Shown here: positions 24,246 to 36,419 of the stretch, piece after piece
Layout of the letters: every line of letters begins with the position of its first letter
Position numbering within the stretch: the first letter of the stretch is position 1
Assembly: GCA_017311315.1 (NCBI GenBank)
Contig: CM029638.1
Coordinates: 7,746,368-7,810,367 of the forward strand
DNA from: Dendrocalamus latiflorus
Lineage: Eukaryota > Streptophyta > Magnoliopsida > Poales > Poaceae
Reading direction: 5' to 3'
DNA length: 64,000 bases
The notes under the pieces: generated by a model
Seen by the model: only the letters and a program-made list of their open reading frames with translations
What the model was told of the DNA's origin: nothing
Database searches by the model: none
Program-made: the position numbers and the translations under genes

Positions 24246-24497
24246 ATAGTTCATATTAGTTTTTAAAAACTATTTTCTATAATAAATAATTTTTCTATAG
24301 TACCTTGATTTCAATCGGAGTGTTTTTTTAAGACAAGATTTACTAATCGATTGTAATACACACTGTAGTAACTTCATTTATATCGACCAAATCACACGTA
24401 AGTTTATCTCTCTCTCCGTATAGCTCTCTACAAACTGTTACTATTTATAAATTAAAATTAAAAACCATAAGAAAAAATCAATATGAATAAACCCTAA
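24246..24497. mobile_element. AT-rich MITE in the 5'UTR intron of the DUF4378 gene
   Basis: Ends TTCATATTAGTTTTT and, in reverse complement, TTCATATTGATTTTT. The interior shares blocks (TAATCGATT, TTATATCGA, CTCTCTCCGTATA) with copies at about 31958-32172 and, inverted, at about 15721-15915, 12940-13110 and 36425-37185. It lies wholly inside the inferred intron 23813-24788. Confidence 0.65.
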
Positions 24498-24836
24498 ATA
24501 GAAATGCATGCAACTCTGAGCATGTCGAAGCATTTGCATCCGTGGGGTCAAATGTGGCCTTTGTCTCCTCTCTTTGTTTTGCTTTTCTTTCATTTTCTTT
24601 AGTTGTTAGGGACAACTGTATTGTTTATGGAAGTAGATTCTGCAACCATTCAGTAGTTGGAAGAGATCTTCAGCAACTTGAGTAGTTTAGACTCTAGAGG
24701 GTAGAAAAGCGGAAGCTGTTTTTGCCATTTGTATTTCTAATTTTGTACTGTTCACACAACTTCTGACACGTGTGTTTTTTGCATTCAGGTTGTAAGCTTG
24801 TCTGAGGAAAGTCCTTACAAGCAACATTGTCTGACC

Positions 24837-27800
24837 ATGTTCTCCTCTATGGCAAAGAAGAGTTACAAACAGCGGTGCAAGTCCGGAAAGGTCCAAGTGG
24901 GCTGTATGTCAGGGCTGATTCGCATGTTTGATTTCCGTCGCAATCCAAAACTTCTTTCAGAAGGGAGCCATGGGATTAGTAGGTATTCAGGTGAGGAAAT
25001 TTAGCATTAGGTTCAAAAAAGGAAATTTAGCATTCATTCCGTTTTGATGAGAACAAAAAGAAGACCTTAGCTACACTATAACAGTATGAGCTATTTTTAA
25101 TTAATGTATTATTCGAGCCATGACATTGCTAATAGTAAATCCTGTGCTTCATGCAGTCAGAAGTGATCTAAAAGGTTCTGAAGATCAATGTGGAATTATA
25201 TCTGCTGATGTAAGTTTTCAATAATAGAGAAGTTAATTTTATTGAGTTTTCATATAGGAAGCACAATTTTCATGTGTTTGCTCTAACAAACCAATGAGAA
25301 AACAAAGGAATAACCGTAAGTTCTACCTTAAAAAAATTGTAAGTTCAGTTACTGAATTTAACGTGCTAGTTCTTGTTAGACAGTTTTATCTTGCATCCCT
25401 ATTCTGCTTGTACTACAGAAGCACAACGGTATTATTTGTGCTTCCTGTGGGCACCATTTTGTATTTTATTAACATTTTTGTATAGTGTTGAGCTATACTT
25501 GTTGTTCTGTAGAGTCTGAACCTTTGATTGTAGAGCACTATTGCTCTGGATTTCCAGAAACATGAATAATCCTATTGAGCAACTAAACAGTACTATAAAA
25601 CCTCAAAATATGATAGGTTTGGATTTTTTTAAAGCTTTTTAAGATATTTTACTACAAATATTTAAGTACAATAAAGCATTTTTGCCAAAGATAATAGCAT
25701 AGAAAAAGGTTACAATACATTATTATTGGGTATCAAATATGCCGAGATATTTCCAACCTTTTGGAGATAACTATGAATACAATAATCTAAACACAAATTA
25801 ATTGATTTTTACAGAATGGCAAAGACCGTCGGGTTCAAACAATTTATGCCGGTAGGGCAAGTATTAAAGCGCTGATGGAAGAAGAGATGGCCAGTGGCAC
25901 ACAGCCCTTGAAGCAAATGCAAGGAAGCATAAATGGGGTATGCTCTGATGATTTGAAGTCTGTGAATCTGCCTGAAGGGTCTGATATTGACCTAAACTTG
26001 GCTGCAAGTCTCATGGAAATATACAGACATAATAATGAAGGCCGAGAGATTAGCAATTCGGGAGAATCAGGCAATGCTTCCAATTCAATTGACGAAGACA
26101 ACAATATTGATGCTGGTGGACATCTCAATCGGATCCCCTCTAGTATTCAGAAAGCACTTGAAGATGTGGCAGAAGCAGTAATTAGCCATCAATCCACAAA
26201 TGCAAAATACATAACCAGCAGCGGTGAAGCTAGGTCCAAAGAATTTGTTGATGCACTACAGCTACTGAGCTCAAACAAAGAGTTGTTTCTGATGCTTCTG
26301 CAAGACCCAAGCTCAAGGTTGCTACAATGCCTCCAGAACCTTCACACATCACTAGGAAGTCCCAAGTTAGAACTGACAGAATCTGATGAAGAAACTAAGT
26401 TGCAAGGTATGACTAACAGTCTAGCGCATTCTGACGTTTCACCATGTATAGTGCAAAGAAGGCATAATTCTTTCCTGAAGGAGGATAAATTAGTCATGAG
26501 GAAAGCACCAAAGTTAAATGAAAGCTCCCGTGGCCTTAGCAGGATAGTAATCTTGAAGCCAACTCCTGTAAGAAGTCAAAGTGGTCTGATCTCAAGTAGT
26601 GTGACTTCGTCACCGCTATCAAATCACACTAATTTGCAAGGTCAGGGGGACAGTGATAATCCTGCTCACAGTTTCTCTCTTAGAGAGCTTAGAAGGAGGC
26701 TAAGGCTTGCCATTAGTGACAATCGAAAGGATATCGTTAGTAGTACTTTTCAGAAAGCTGATTCAACCAAACAATTTCCTGTCGAAAGCATGTCGACGAG
26801 TTCAGCAAGTACAGATTCTTCTGACTGTGAGAAAGCTGAGCAACCGTCCATAGTTGAAAAAGAAACAGACCCTGAAGATAGTGGAAGTGGCATGGGAAAT
26901 GATGCCACTCATGGTGTCAGCTCTTTCTCGTATGAAAAGGCCAAGCAGCATCTAATGGAGAGGCTATACAATCAAGGGGTCGACGGTTCTCAGACTGTAC
27001 ATAAATCAAAATCCTTTGGGAAACTAATTTCATATATGGAGTATGACACCTTTCGCAGTCATTGCCCTCAAGAGGAGGACGTTAGCTTATTACGGGAAGA
27101 TACAGATTCATCAATGTTGCAGACAATTGAGCAAGAGGATAGCTCAGCAAATTGTAAACCACCAAAGCAGTTCCAAGAGACAGCACCACCTGATAACAGC
27201 GCTTTAGCTAACAAACAGTTGGATGAACTTAGGACAGATCATGGCAACCATCAATCCGGGGAAAGTACTTTCTCTCAGGAGTTAATTGTTGAAGGTATAA
27301 TGCTCATGTATTATATTGCAAGATCTCATGTTTATCTTGTTAGTTTTTCTACTTTCTTGTTTTATGTAATATACGCATCAAAATATCCCCAGGGGTTAAG
27401 AACATGCAGGATGCAGTGGACAACCTGCCACTGTGTGCTGAGATCGAAAATTCAAGTGAGAGCTTGGAACATAAAAAATCAGGCCATGTAAGTCGTAGCA
27501 CTTTTCGAAAATTCAATACAAAGTTGATAACTTTTGTGTCTAATGATGATTTAAAATTTTCCCCCACTACTGAAGTGTTCGTTGGAGGAACCACAATCCA
27601 TGAATGTATTATCAGAAGTGCCCCTGCATTCTCAAGACGACCTCGTTAGTGAACAAGACAATTATAATCCGTCGGCAGTTGTTGAATTAGCCAAGCCATC
27701 CATATTGACATTTCCTTGCTCTCCAGACAGTGCTGATGAGAAAGAGGAGAAACTGAGTCCACAATCCGTTCTAGATTCGTTCTTAGGAGATAGTACCAGC

Positions 27801-28489
27801 CCTACCCACAAAACTCGAAAGCAAGGTACTGAACTGAAAATAAGAAATTGCCCCCTTTGATATTTTTTGGTAAACTTATTGGTAACAGAATAGAATTTTA
27901 TGTGCTTGCAGATGAGTTATCCATGCCCAGCTCAAGAATTTTGTTCAGAGAGCCTGACACTCCCTCAGTGTCTCCAACTTTATGGAACAGACCACAAGTA
28001 GCTATTTTGGATGATAAATACGCAAGGGTTTCCTTCATTAAGGCCGTGTTAGAAGCTTCAGAATTGTTGGCTGAAGAAAGTTCAGAGAGATGGTATATGG
28101 ATGGGTCACTGCTTGACACATATGTATTGGCTGAAGTAGGAGTTTCGTACTGCCTGACAGACGATACAGCGCTTCTTTTTGATTGTGTGGGAGAGGTTCT
28201 TCTCAAGATAAGGGATAGCTTCTTCGGTGTTGACCCTTGGGTAGCTTTTCTGAAACACAATGTGAGGCCAGCTCCAGTAGGAACAAAACTCGTTCAAGAG
28301 GTAGCTAAGTGCATCGATTTTCTTGTCAGTAATGAATTTCCAAGTGCATTAGATCAGGTGGTGATGAAAGACTTGGAAAGTAGATCGTGGATGGATCTTC
28401 GATGCGATACTGAAGGTGTTGTTATTGAGGTGTGGGATGATTTGCTTGTTGACTTGCTGGAGGAAATGGTGTTTGACCTGTGGCTTTAA
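24837..28489 (+). CDS. DUF4378 / TRM-like (TON1-recruiting-motif family) protein
   Basis: Six coding exons with GT-AG borders: 24837-24990, 25157-25209, 25815-27294, 27393-27487, 27588-27825 and 27912-28489, predicting 865 residues. The N-terminus carries the family motif CMSGLIRMFDFRR (about residues 23-35), then SIKALMEEEM (about 86-95). The middle is Ser/Glu-rich and polar with the short conserved block IVILKPTPVRS and an FSLRELRRRLRLA segment. The C-terminal about 200 residues are a DUF4378 domain (SFIKAVLEASELL, ERWYMDG, LLFDCVGEVL, ending EEMVFDLWL). Family members include LONGIFOLIA and TRM proteins, some of which bind microtubule-organising partners; this member's exact role is unknown. 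The fifth exon could instead begin at 27576, adding four residues in frame. The start follows the first in-frame ATG after the 5'UTR acceptor; an upstream in-frame TTG is not used. No disruption is seen. Confidence 0.9.
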
Positions 28490-29357
28490 GATTGTAGAGC
28501 TTTGTAGTCATCCATGAAGCTACATCCTATCAAAACTGAACAAGAGTTTATAGATTCAGCAATGTTTTCGTCTAAAAAAAAGATTCAACAATGTTTTGTG
28601 AAAAGGTGCGGAAAACGTGAGTGTGATAGATTTCAACAAATTATAGGGTTAGGCATTTCATCGTGATAGGGCTGGATTCCATTTTCAGTGTGGCTTTCGA
28701 GTGAATAACAGCTTGTTTTCACAGTTCAGTGACTGTGTGCTTACTGTAACTCATATAATCCTGGATGAATGTGGGCCCTAACACCGGGGATTTTTCCTTT
28801 TTATTTATGCTTCTTCTCACCTCCGGTTCGTTGTAAAAGTGTGAAAATAGGAAAGATAAGCTCGATTGTATGCACATTTTTCCTTTACTGTCCTAATAAT
28901 AATTTTCCTCTTGAGAGCAGGATAATTTTCCTTGTCTGTGAGATATAATACAGTGCTGCTCCATTTTAAGCATTACTTGCATACTCTGGTGAATCATATC
29001 AGTTGCGAACTTGTGATGCATAGGACATGCCCATGCCCATATGTCGCAACACTCACAAGCGACTACTGATTTTTCCTCTCTTTTTTTTACAGTGCTGCTC
29101 CATTGTTGAGAGGCACAAGTGACAACTGATACTGTACTCACACTGTTGACTGCTGACATCCATTGTCATGATAGAGAATGCAAGGTACTGAGGGACCATG
29201 GGAATGAAACCCCAGACATGGCTGGCTAGCTAGGCGAGTAGCGTACTGTGCTTATGCTATCTGCCATTAGTAGTACGTGTTATGGCATAATGTACATATT
29301 GTGGATGATGGATGGACCCTTATTTTGATTTCTGGACTGGGCAGGATGGACAAATGA
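28490..29357. other. Intergenic region between convergent genes
   Basis: 3'UTRs of the DUF4378 gene (+) and the RopGEF gene (-) should meet here. The rest is AT-rich with no recognisable gene or repeat ends. Confidence 0.5.
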
Positions 29358-31334
29358 TCAGATCTTTCTTGCGGACTCGTCGGCGAAAAGAACATCATCT
29401 ATACATGTTACTATGTTGTACGCCAGGCTCTCCAGCACCCTGGAGTAACTCTCCAGGATGGCTTGCCCAACATCCTGCACAGAATAGTACGAGCAGATTC
29501 AGATCACAGGCCTGTAAAAGCTTCGGTGGTCTTGTTCATGGCAATGCTGCTGCATTGCTATGTGCTTGTTTGCTTACCTTGTTGTACTGTATCTTGCTTG
29601 CATCCATTGTGGTCTGCGAGAGGCCGGGGAACCGCTGCTTGAGGCACAGCAGGATGTCCTCGGCCCTGCTCGCCAGCATCACGTTCTTGTCGGACTCCAT
29701 CAGGTCCTTCACCGCGCTCCATGGGGATCTCGAGTGGCCATGGTTCGCCTTCCGCCGCCACACGTACATCGCCGCCTCGACGCGGTCGGCCACCTCGAGG
29801 GCGTCGTGCTCCGACGATATCTCCAGGCAGTCGAGGAGGTACTCCGGCGAGAACTTGCCTGGGAACGACATGTGCCGGTACATCAAGTCGCCCACGCTTG
29901 CCCGCCCACACTGAACATTCAGAATCAAGAGGTTGTTTCAGATTCACCAGTGCTGAGGAATCATAATTTTGGGGGAAAAAGTTTCTGATTCTTAGAGATC
30001 GGTTAGTACATGATACTTGTTCAGATGAAAAAATTTTTGATGTTACCTTGGGAAGTGCTTGCTTGTACAGTTCAGGGATCTTGATCTCTGCAAGAATGCC
30101 GTTGTTGATGGCCATGGCCGCCTTGTGGATCTGGCTTGCGCAGTCATGCTTCTGCTGCAGGTCTCGCCGCGCCGACTCCGTTAGCCCGGGCTTGGTGACG
30201 CACGGCACGGGCAGCCACCACTTCTCGTCGCCGCGGTGACTCACCGGACGGCAAGGCATCGCGGCGCAACTGTCCTTCTGCCCCTTGTCGCTGACGTACC
30301 AGAATTCAGTTTTCTGAAAGCTGTCCAGAATCTCCTGCACAAGTGAACAGCAACAGCTCAGCTCACAATGAGCAAACAGCAATCCTCTTTCTTACAGGCT
30401 AGCGTGACGAAACTTGGATCTTACGAGCAACATGTTGTCGAGTTTCTCGAGGGCGGGAAGGTTGACGTAGATGTCGGATCTCGGCCTAGTCGCCATCACC
30501 TGACAGAATCAGAATGCGTCATTCATTGCTCAGTGACATGGAAGAAAACTTGCCTTGACGAACACCGGGCTACAATTCTCACCTCGCGAGTGGTGCCGTC
30601 GGGCAAGATCTCCTTGGACGGGAAGAGCTCGACGATGTAGTCGCACACCGACAGAAGGCAGTCCATCTCCCGCCGCCACATCGACTTCTTCTCCACCGGC
30701 AGGGGCTCCAGCCGGTGGCAGCTCCCAAAAACAGTCGCTGTGAGCAGAGGAAGAAAGTTAGCAGAAATGCTCTGCTCCTAACTGGGCTAAGATCTTTGAG
30801 ACAATAAAAGGCGCACTGACCGTAGAGGTTGGTGATGGCATTGGAGATGGCGACGGCGGTGGAGACCCCCTTGCCGCTCCCGGACATGTCCTCCCCAAGC
30901 AGAAGCTTCGAGAACCTCTCCTTCATCAGCTGCAGCTCTGCCAATTGACCCTCGCTAGTACATTAGCATCTACACGCAACACCCAAGAAAGCGAAACTCC
31001 AAAGCGGCAGAGAGATCCTCCAATGAGGGACGTACGTACCGCCGTCGCCGGCCTCCCGGTCACGCACACGCACACCACCGCGCCGCGCCGTCTCGAGCCT
31101 CTGCAGCAGCGGCGGCGGCGGCGGCATCCGCCCCGCTAGCCTGCACACGGGCCACCGCGGGTACGGCGAGCCGTAGGGGCTCCCGGGCTCGCCGCTGCAC
31201 TCGGACGACATGTCGGAGGAGGCCTCCCGGCGGTGGGCACGCCGCCGCTCCATGTCGTCGAGGTCGGCGTAGTCGGACTGCGAGCGCGCGTCGACCTCCG
31301 AGCCCTCGTCGCACGTCGACGACGGCGTGTCCAT
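29358..31334 (-). CDS. ROPGEF: Rop guanine nucleotide exchange factor (PRONE domain)
   Basis: Activates plant ROP (Rho-like) GTPases by GDP/GTP exchange, acting at the plasma membrane downstream of receptor kinases in polar growth. Seven exons with GT-AG borders: 31040-31334, 30821-30937, 30583-30737, 30425-30499, 30047-30334, 29578-29910 and 29358-29474, predicting 459 residues. Residues 1 to about 98 are a variable, acidic and Ser-rich N-terminus. PRONE begins at ELQLMKERFSKLLLGEDMSG and retains WRREMDCLLSVCDYIVEL, FWYVSD, EKWWLPVP, SEHDALEVADRVEAA and MYVWRRK. The last exon (VGQAILESYSRVLE to SARKI) closes the domain, and the protein ends there with almost no C-terminal extension, shorter than many RopGEFs (500-700 residues). 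The long C-terminal tail that is autoinhibitory in some members is therefore absent. No frameshift was found. Confidence 0.95.
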
Positions 31335-31957
31335 CCTCGCATCGGTCGATCAGCACCACGCCAGCACGTACCCTGGTTGGTCGCGCACCGGCGGCGCTTG
31401 CGTGAGCAGCGAGCGATGCGAGCGAACGGCAGCGGTGGCTTTGTACGCGGTCGTGCTCGTGGAGTGGAGGACAGCGCTGTCTAGGACGCTGAGAACACGC
31501 TGCCGAAGCGGAGGGAATGAGAGCAGAAATAGGAGGGCCGAGGCGAGGCCCCACGGTGACGGCGATGAGGTAAACGGTGCAGGCGCCTGGCCCCTACTCT
31601 ATGCCGGGAAAGCGTGCGATTCCCTCGCTTTCCTGCTCGCTTTGTTCGGCTGCCCTGCCCTCCCTCCGGCCGCGCGCGCGGAAATTCTCTTTGAAAGGTG
31701 TAAAAACTCGCGGTGGTTGGGGCGCGCGGATCAGATCTAACACATGAATTCACTGTGCCCTGCCGTGAGCCCCTGACGCGCTACTATAAAAGTAGCAGAG
31801 CGCCAGAAACTACACGTCCCCTCTGCCGACATATGATTATGTGCTCGCTAATAGCATTGCCAACGTACTAATGACTATAATCAAGTACCGCTATTTGTCT
31901 CCCTCAACAGCGCAGCTCTGCCTCACACTCGAGAGCTCCCGTTGTAATTAGCAGGCC
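31335..31957. other. RopGEF upstream region
   Basis: GC-rich 5'UTR/promoter sequence (31335-31740), then AT-rich. I see no minus-strand TATA box at a convincing distance; the TATAAAAG at 31784 reads on the plus strand. Short ORFs here have no recognisable content. Confidence 0.4.
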
Positions 31958-32172
31958 CTCTTCGTATTAATTTTTAAAAGCTGTTTTTTCTATAGTAAAT
32001 AATTTTTTATAGCACCCAACTTTCAAATAAAATTCTTTTTTAAGATAAGTCTATTAATCGATTACGGTGCACACCATAATAATTTTATTTATATCGATCA
32101 AAATTATATACAAATACCTCACTATAAACTTCTCTATATACAGTTACTCTTAATAAACCAAAGGTAAAAACT
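31958..32172. mobile_element. AT-rich MITE, same family as in the DUF4378 intron
   Basis: Starts CCTCTTCGTATTAATTTTT and shares internal blocks (TCTATAGTAAATAAT, TATTAATCGATTACG, TTTATATCGATCAAA) with 24246-24497. The right end is near CTAAAGCCTAAG. It sits about 620 bp upstream of the RopGEF start codon. Confidence 0.6.
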
Positions 32173-33368
32173 AAAGCCTAAGACTACGCGGCTTGTGCCT
32201 CACAGTAACGGCCATGTGGCAGCGGCATAGCACGGAGGTCATGTCAAGCGCTGCCATGAGCTTTATCTGACAAAGTCGCGAGCATGCCGGTCAGAATAAT
32301 GGCGACATTACGGACGGCAAAGAAAAGAGAAGGGACCCTTCCCTTCCCGATCATGACAGGCAGTTGCGTGCCCCGAGGGAACCCGGCCGATCAAATTGCC
32401 CTCGCAAAGTCGCAATTAGTACCATCTTTACCTTCTCCCTCCCCATGGAAACACTGCTTTTCTCCTTCGTCCTCTCACCGTCCATCTCTGTTCGTTAGCC
32501 TTTGCAAATAATAATAGTCCAAAGGCTCTCTGCCTAGCGTGTGTGTATAGTAAAGTACAACAAAGCAGGGTATTTCTCGGTTGTCACAAGCTGTCGTAGT
32601 ACTATATGGAGGGAGTTCATGCAGATGAGAGGAGAGGCCGCATAAAATAGAGTTTTGCGAGCTTCTTCTCCTTGGCGTGTGTCTGGCTGGTGAACGGTGA
32701 GCTTAGCTTAAGGGGCTTACCGGCAAGTATATTTTAGCTTATCCTTAGCACGCTTATGCCAACTCTTGATTGGGTTGTATGGCGCATGATGGCCTACGAA
32801 ATAGCGCCACGTGCCTATGCTCGTTGGTTGCTAATGACATGTTTGTGCTAGCTGATGAATGTGTGCTACGCTTGCCTGGCTTCTTGCTGAATTTTGCTGT
32901 CTGTTTATAAAAACTAGTAGATTAAGGACAACAGCCTTCTGAAGTTCTTATTTCTTATTCTGAATTTTCAGCGTACTATATATATCCAGGATTAGATAGG
33001 ATTACATTGTTGAGTAGTATGTTTATATATACTTCAAACTCCTATTTGACCAGGCATCAAATGAGAAACGTTGCATATCTCAGGCGTAGTATATTTATGA
33101 TTCTTGGGGTTCAGTATTTTCCGGAGGATTTCTTATAATTTGTAGCAGCGTTTTAAAAATAAAAAACACCCCTAACTTATTTCTGAAAATGAACTCAGCC
33201 ACTTGCAAAAACATGGGCTCTAGCGTTAAGAGCCGCCACCTGCAAGGTTTGTGGCGCTTGAGCGGCAGTCCTTGCAGCGCCATTGGCTAGCTCTGGCATT
33301 GCAAGTCAGGTGTATTCTTGAAAATATGTATAGGACTATTAATTCATGGCATTGCCGTAGCCTTCAGC
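32173..33368. other. Intergenic region without a recognised gene
   Basis: Mixed-composition sequence. Short ORFs (for example 32284-32511 and 33095-33283) lack family motifs. No paired repeat ends were found. Confidence 0.35.
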
Positions 33369-34818
33369 CACTACTACAGAAAAGGTAAACACAAACGGTT
33401 TTGTGAACCGTCTGAATTTATGGATCAGTGATAATACGAGATCATCACAGACGGTTTTCGAACTGTCTATGGTGCACATATCACAGACGGTTTTCAATTA
33501 AAAACCGTCTGTGATAGTTATAATCACAGAAGGTTTTTAGTTTAGAATCGTCTGTGATATGTAAAACCGTTTGTGATATTTATAAATCACAGACGGTTTT
33601 TAACTAAAAACCGTTTGTGATTATAACTATCACAGACGGTTTTTAGTTAAAATCCGTCTGTGATATTCCCTTCTACTCCTAAACCTATTTTTGTTCATTG
33701 GCTAGCCTCAGGAAATGCTAACCATGCCCTCTAAAACAAGCAGATCAACATGTACATATATACATCCAATTCACATCTCAATTCATTTCACAAACATAAA
33801 ACATCCATTTTTATTAAGATTAGAGTCTACCATTATAATATCCAAAACAACGAGTAGGTTACACAACAAGAACAGAGAAAAAACAAAGATCCTCTATGCC
33901 TTCTCGCGCCTGATGCAACGCATGAGCTGGATGTCTTTGACGCCCACCATCGTCGGCGTTGATTGAGCGTCTGCACGGTTGGCACAAGTTAGTTGCTTTT
34001 GCGGTGTCTTGCCTCCCGTAGACTTGTGCGTCATCTGCAAGTAGGAGGACAGCAAGGAGGAGGAGAACAGCAAGGAGGAGGACAACAAGAAAGAGGAGAC
34101 CAGCAAGGAGGCTGGATTTTGGTTATATTTATAGGGGAGGGAGAGGCAGGAGTTCGAAATTTTTGGCGCAGGAACGGAGAGGCAGAGCTACGATCTGTGG
34201 GATGAGGATTGGTGGATTTCTATTGGCTATGATTGGGTTGAGAAGGATCGACGGGCCCATCGGTCAGAATATCACAGACGGTTATACAATATAAAATAAC
34301 TAGTCTGAAAAGATAGAATAGCAAAGTTTTATATGACTTATATATACTCATTTGAAAGGTTTCGACGAGATCTACAACTTTTCAGTTGAAGCAAAATCCA
34401 AATTTTGAAAGGAAGACCAAGAAAAAGGGCAAAAACAGAAACTAAAAACTTGCGACGCAGGTTTAGGTGCAAAGATGACCGATTTTGGGGGTCTTGGAGG
34501 GCGACTAGCACAAGCTTGTCTTTTTTTGGATCGGGCTTGTCGTTAGCTTTCCAACGAGTACAAGAACGTCGAAAACGGACACTGTATGCAAAAGTTATGC
34601 CCATTTTACTAAAGGTGCCCATTTTATTATAAAAACCGTCTGTGATATTCCAGTATCACAGACGGTTCAGGGGTAAGAACCGTATGTGATACTCCTTTTT
34701 CCCGCCACAAATACCACAGACGGTCTCCAAATTAAAACCGTCTGTAATAGTGTACATCATAGACGGTTTCACAAAACCGTCTGTGATTTAACGTCTAGTA
34801 TTAGGCTTTTTGTAGTAG
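33369..34818. mobile_element. Non-autonomous CACTA transposon, 1.45 kb
   Basis: The left end is CACTACTACAGAAAA and the right end TTTTTGTAGTAG, flanked by AGC on both sides (33366-33368 and 34819-34821), the 3-bp duplication of CACTA elements; the right terminus seems short by two bases. Subterminal regions on both sides are packed with ATCACAGACGGTTTT motifs in alternating orientation (33400-33665 and 34620-34790), the arrangement expected of transposase-binding repeats. The interior has a GGAGGA-rich low-complexity patch (34035-34120) and no transposase. Confidence 0.88.
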
Positions 34819-34821
34819 AGC

Positions 34822-36419
34822 GTTGAAAAGAGGATTCATTTTTTTTTTACTTTTAGAGAGGTTTATTTTCAAAATGAAATTCCAAATGTTATTTAATAAA
34901 GATTTTATTTTAGAGGCAGCTAAGAGCTAACTATTTTAGACAATCGGCTTAAAAAATGCATGATTCCTCAGTTCATTCAAGCTAGCAACTTTTAGCACGG
35001 CAAATTGTGCAAAAACTAGCAGTGTTACTTTCACATACGGATTAGACTGAGATCTAGTGTTCGCGTTCCTAAAGAAGAACATATCTACTACGTACCAGCG
35101 TCAAGTGTGTCATGAGTACTCTCGATGGCACATATGTAGTTGAGATGACAGAATGACAGATACCATGCACCATGCGCATGGCTGCATGAGTAGTGAGCCC
35201 TATGTGGTCGCCATGACTGCCTTCTGGTCCTGTTACTAATTATTATTGTAGTTAGGTCTTCACGCCTTCCTGTTTTTCGTTAGGTGCACATGTTTAGCAC
35301 GTAATAAGCAGATAAGAACCGTACGGACCTTGCAGGAAGCGAAGTCGCACAAGCCACTAGTGACAGTTTAGAGGAAAACATAAGTAAAGAAAATGATATG
35401 TAGATCTTCTCAATGCAAAAGGAAGGAAATGGAACAAAAATCAGAGTACGCAGAGGTATGCATGGCTTTTCAAGAACGCACTAGAGATGTTCTCAAGTCT
35501 GAAACTGTGCTATCTAATAATGTCCCCAACAGTCTAACTTCTCATGATTTTATCGAATCATCGCCTTCGCGCACGTGGTGCCTCAATTGCCACTACAACC
35601 GTACGGATATTGATGTTTTGGAGGCTTCAGTTTTACTTTGTTTAATTATTACATATTTTGAGGTGTTCAACAAATCCATGAAAAGACAGCGATTTGCATA
35701 GGTTGATGGTGTGGCACCCTCGGCTCTTTTGCTGACGATGAGTTCGATCGCTTACCCATCAACCACTAATTGGATGTGTTAGTTATGCGTATTTTAACAC
35801 TACGATTTTTAAGGATTTGAACATATCTGTGGGTTTATCTTAGGATGACCACCATATTGACCAATTTTTCCTAACACAATTTTAGGTAAAAGAAATCCAA
35901 ACTTGTTCCTGAAAATAGTTCTACGTAAAGTAAAATCTAAAGGAGAATAGAAAAGGAGATGGACCAAAGTCCAAACAAACAAGTGTTTGCGGCTTTAATA
36001 TGGCCAGCATCGACGTCAAATCATGGGCCAGACTGAGTGCTAGGCCTCCTCGCAGGCCCTGTGCTGGGCAGCAAAGCAAAAGCTGTAGCGGGCCTACATT
36101 AAGCCCAGCAATGTGACCTATCCCCCTTTTTTCCTTTCCTTTTCCTTGTTTTTGCTTGACTTCATTAACTAAACTGAAACCAACCAAATTCACATTGCAA
36201 ACTTATTAAAAATTCAATCGCTAATAAGTCCATACATCACATAAACAATTACTAGGCACTACATGCATATCTTACGAAACCCTTTTTGACGTGCATATGC
36301 TGTTTATACACAATTTAATGCTGTACAGTATGCTGTACGACTACGAACAGCTCGCCCTTTGTGCCAGCTTGTATATGCAAATGTAGTTCGCGATCGAGAA
36401 ATGGGTGTTTTTTTGTTGC
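34822..36419. other. Intergenic region without a recognised gene
   Basis: AT-rich. An ORF at 35393-35701 (102 codons) has no recognisable domain or splice context. No repeat ends were paired. Confidence 0.35.

Noticed and set aside
31784..31791. TATAAAAG box near the RopGEF gene
   Set aside because: It reads on the plus strand, facing away from the minus-strand RopGEF, and no plus-strand gene follows.
35393..35701. 102-codon ORF
   Set aside because: Looks protein-like in places but has no family match I can name and no supporting promoter or splice signals.
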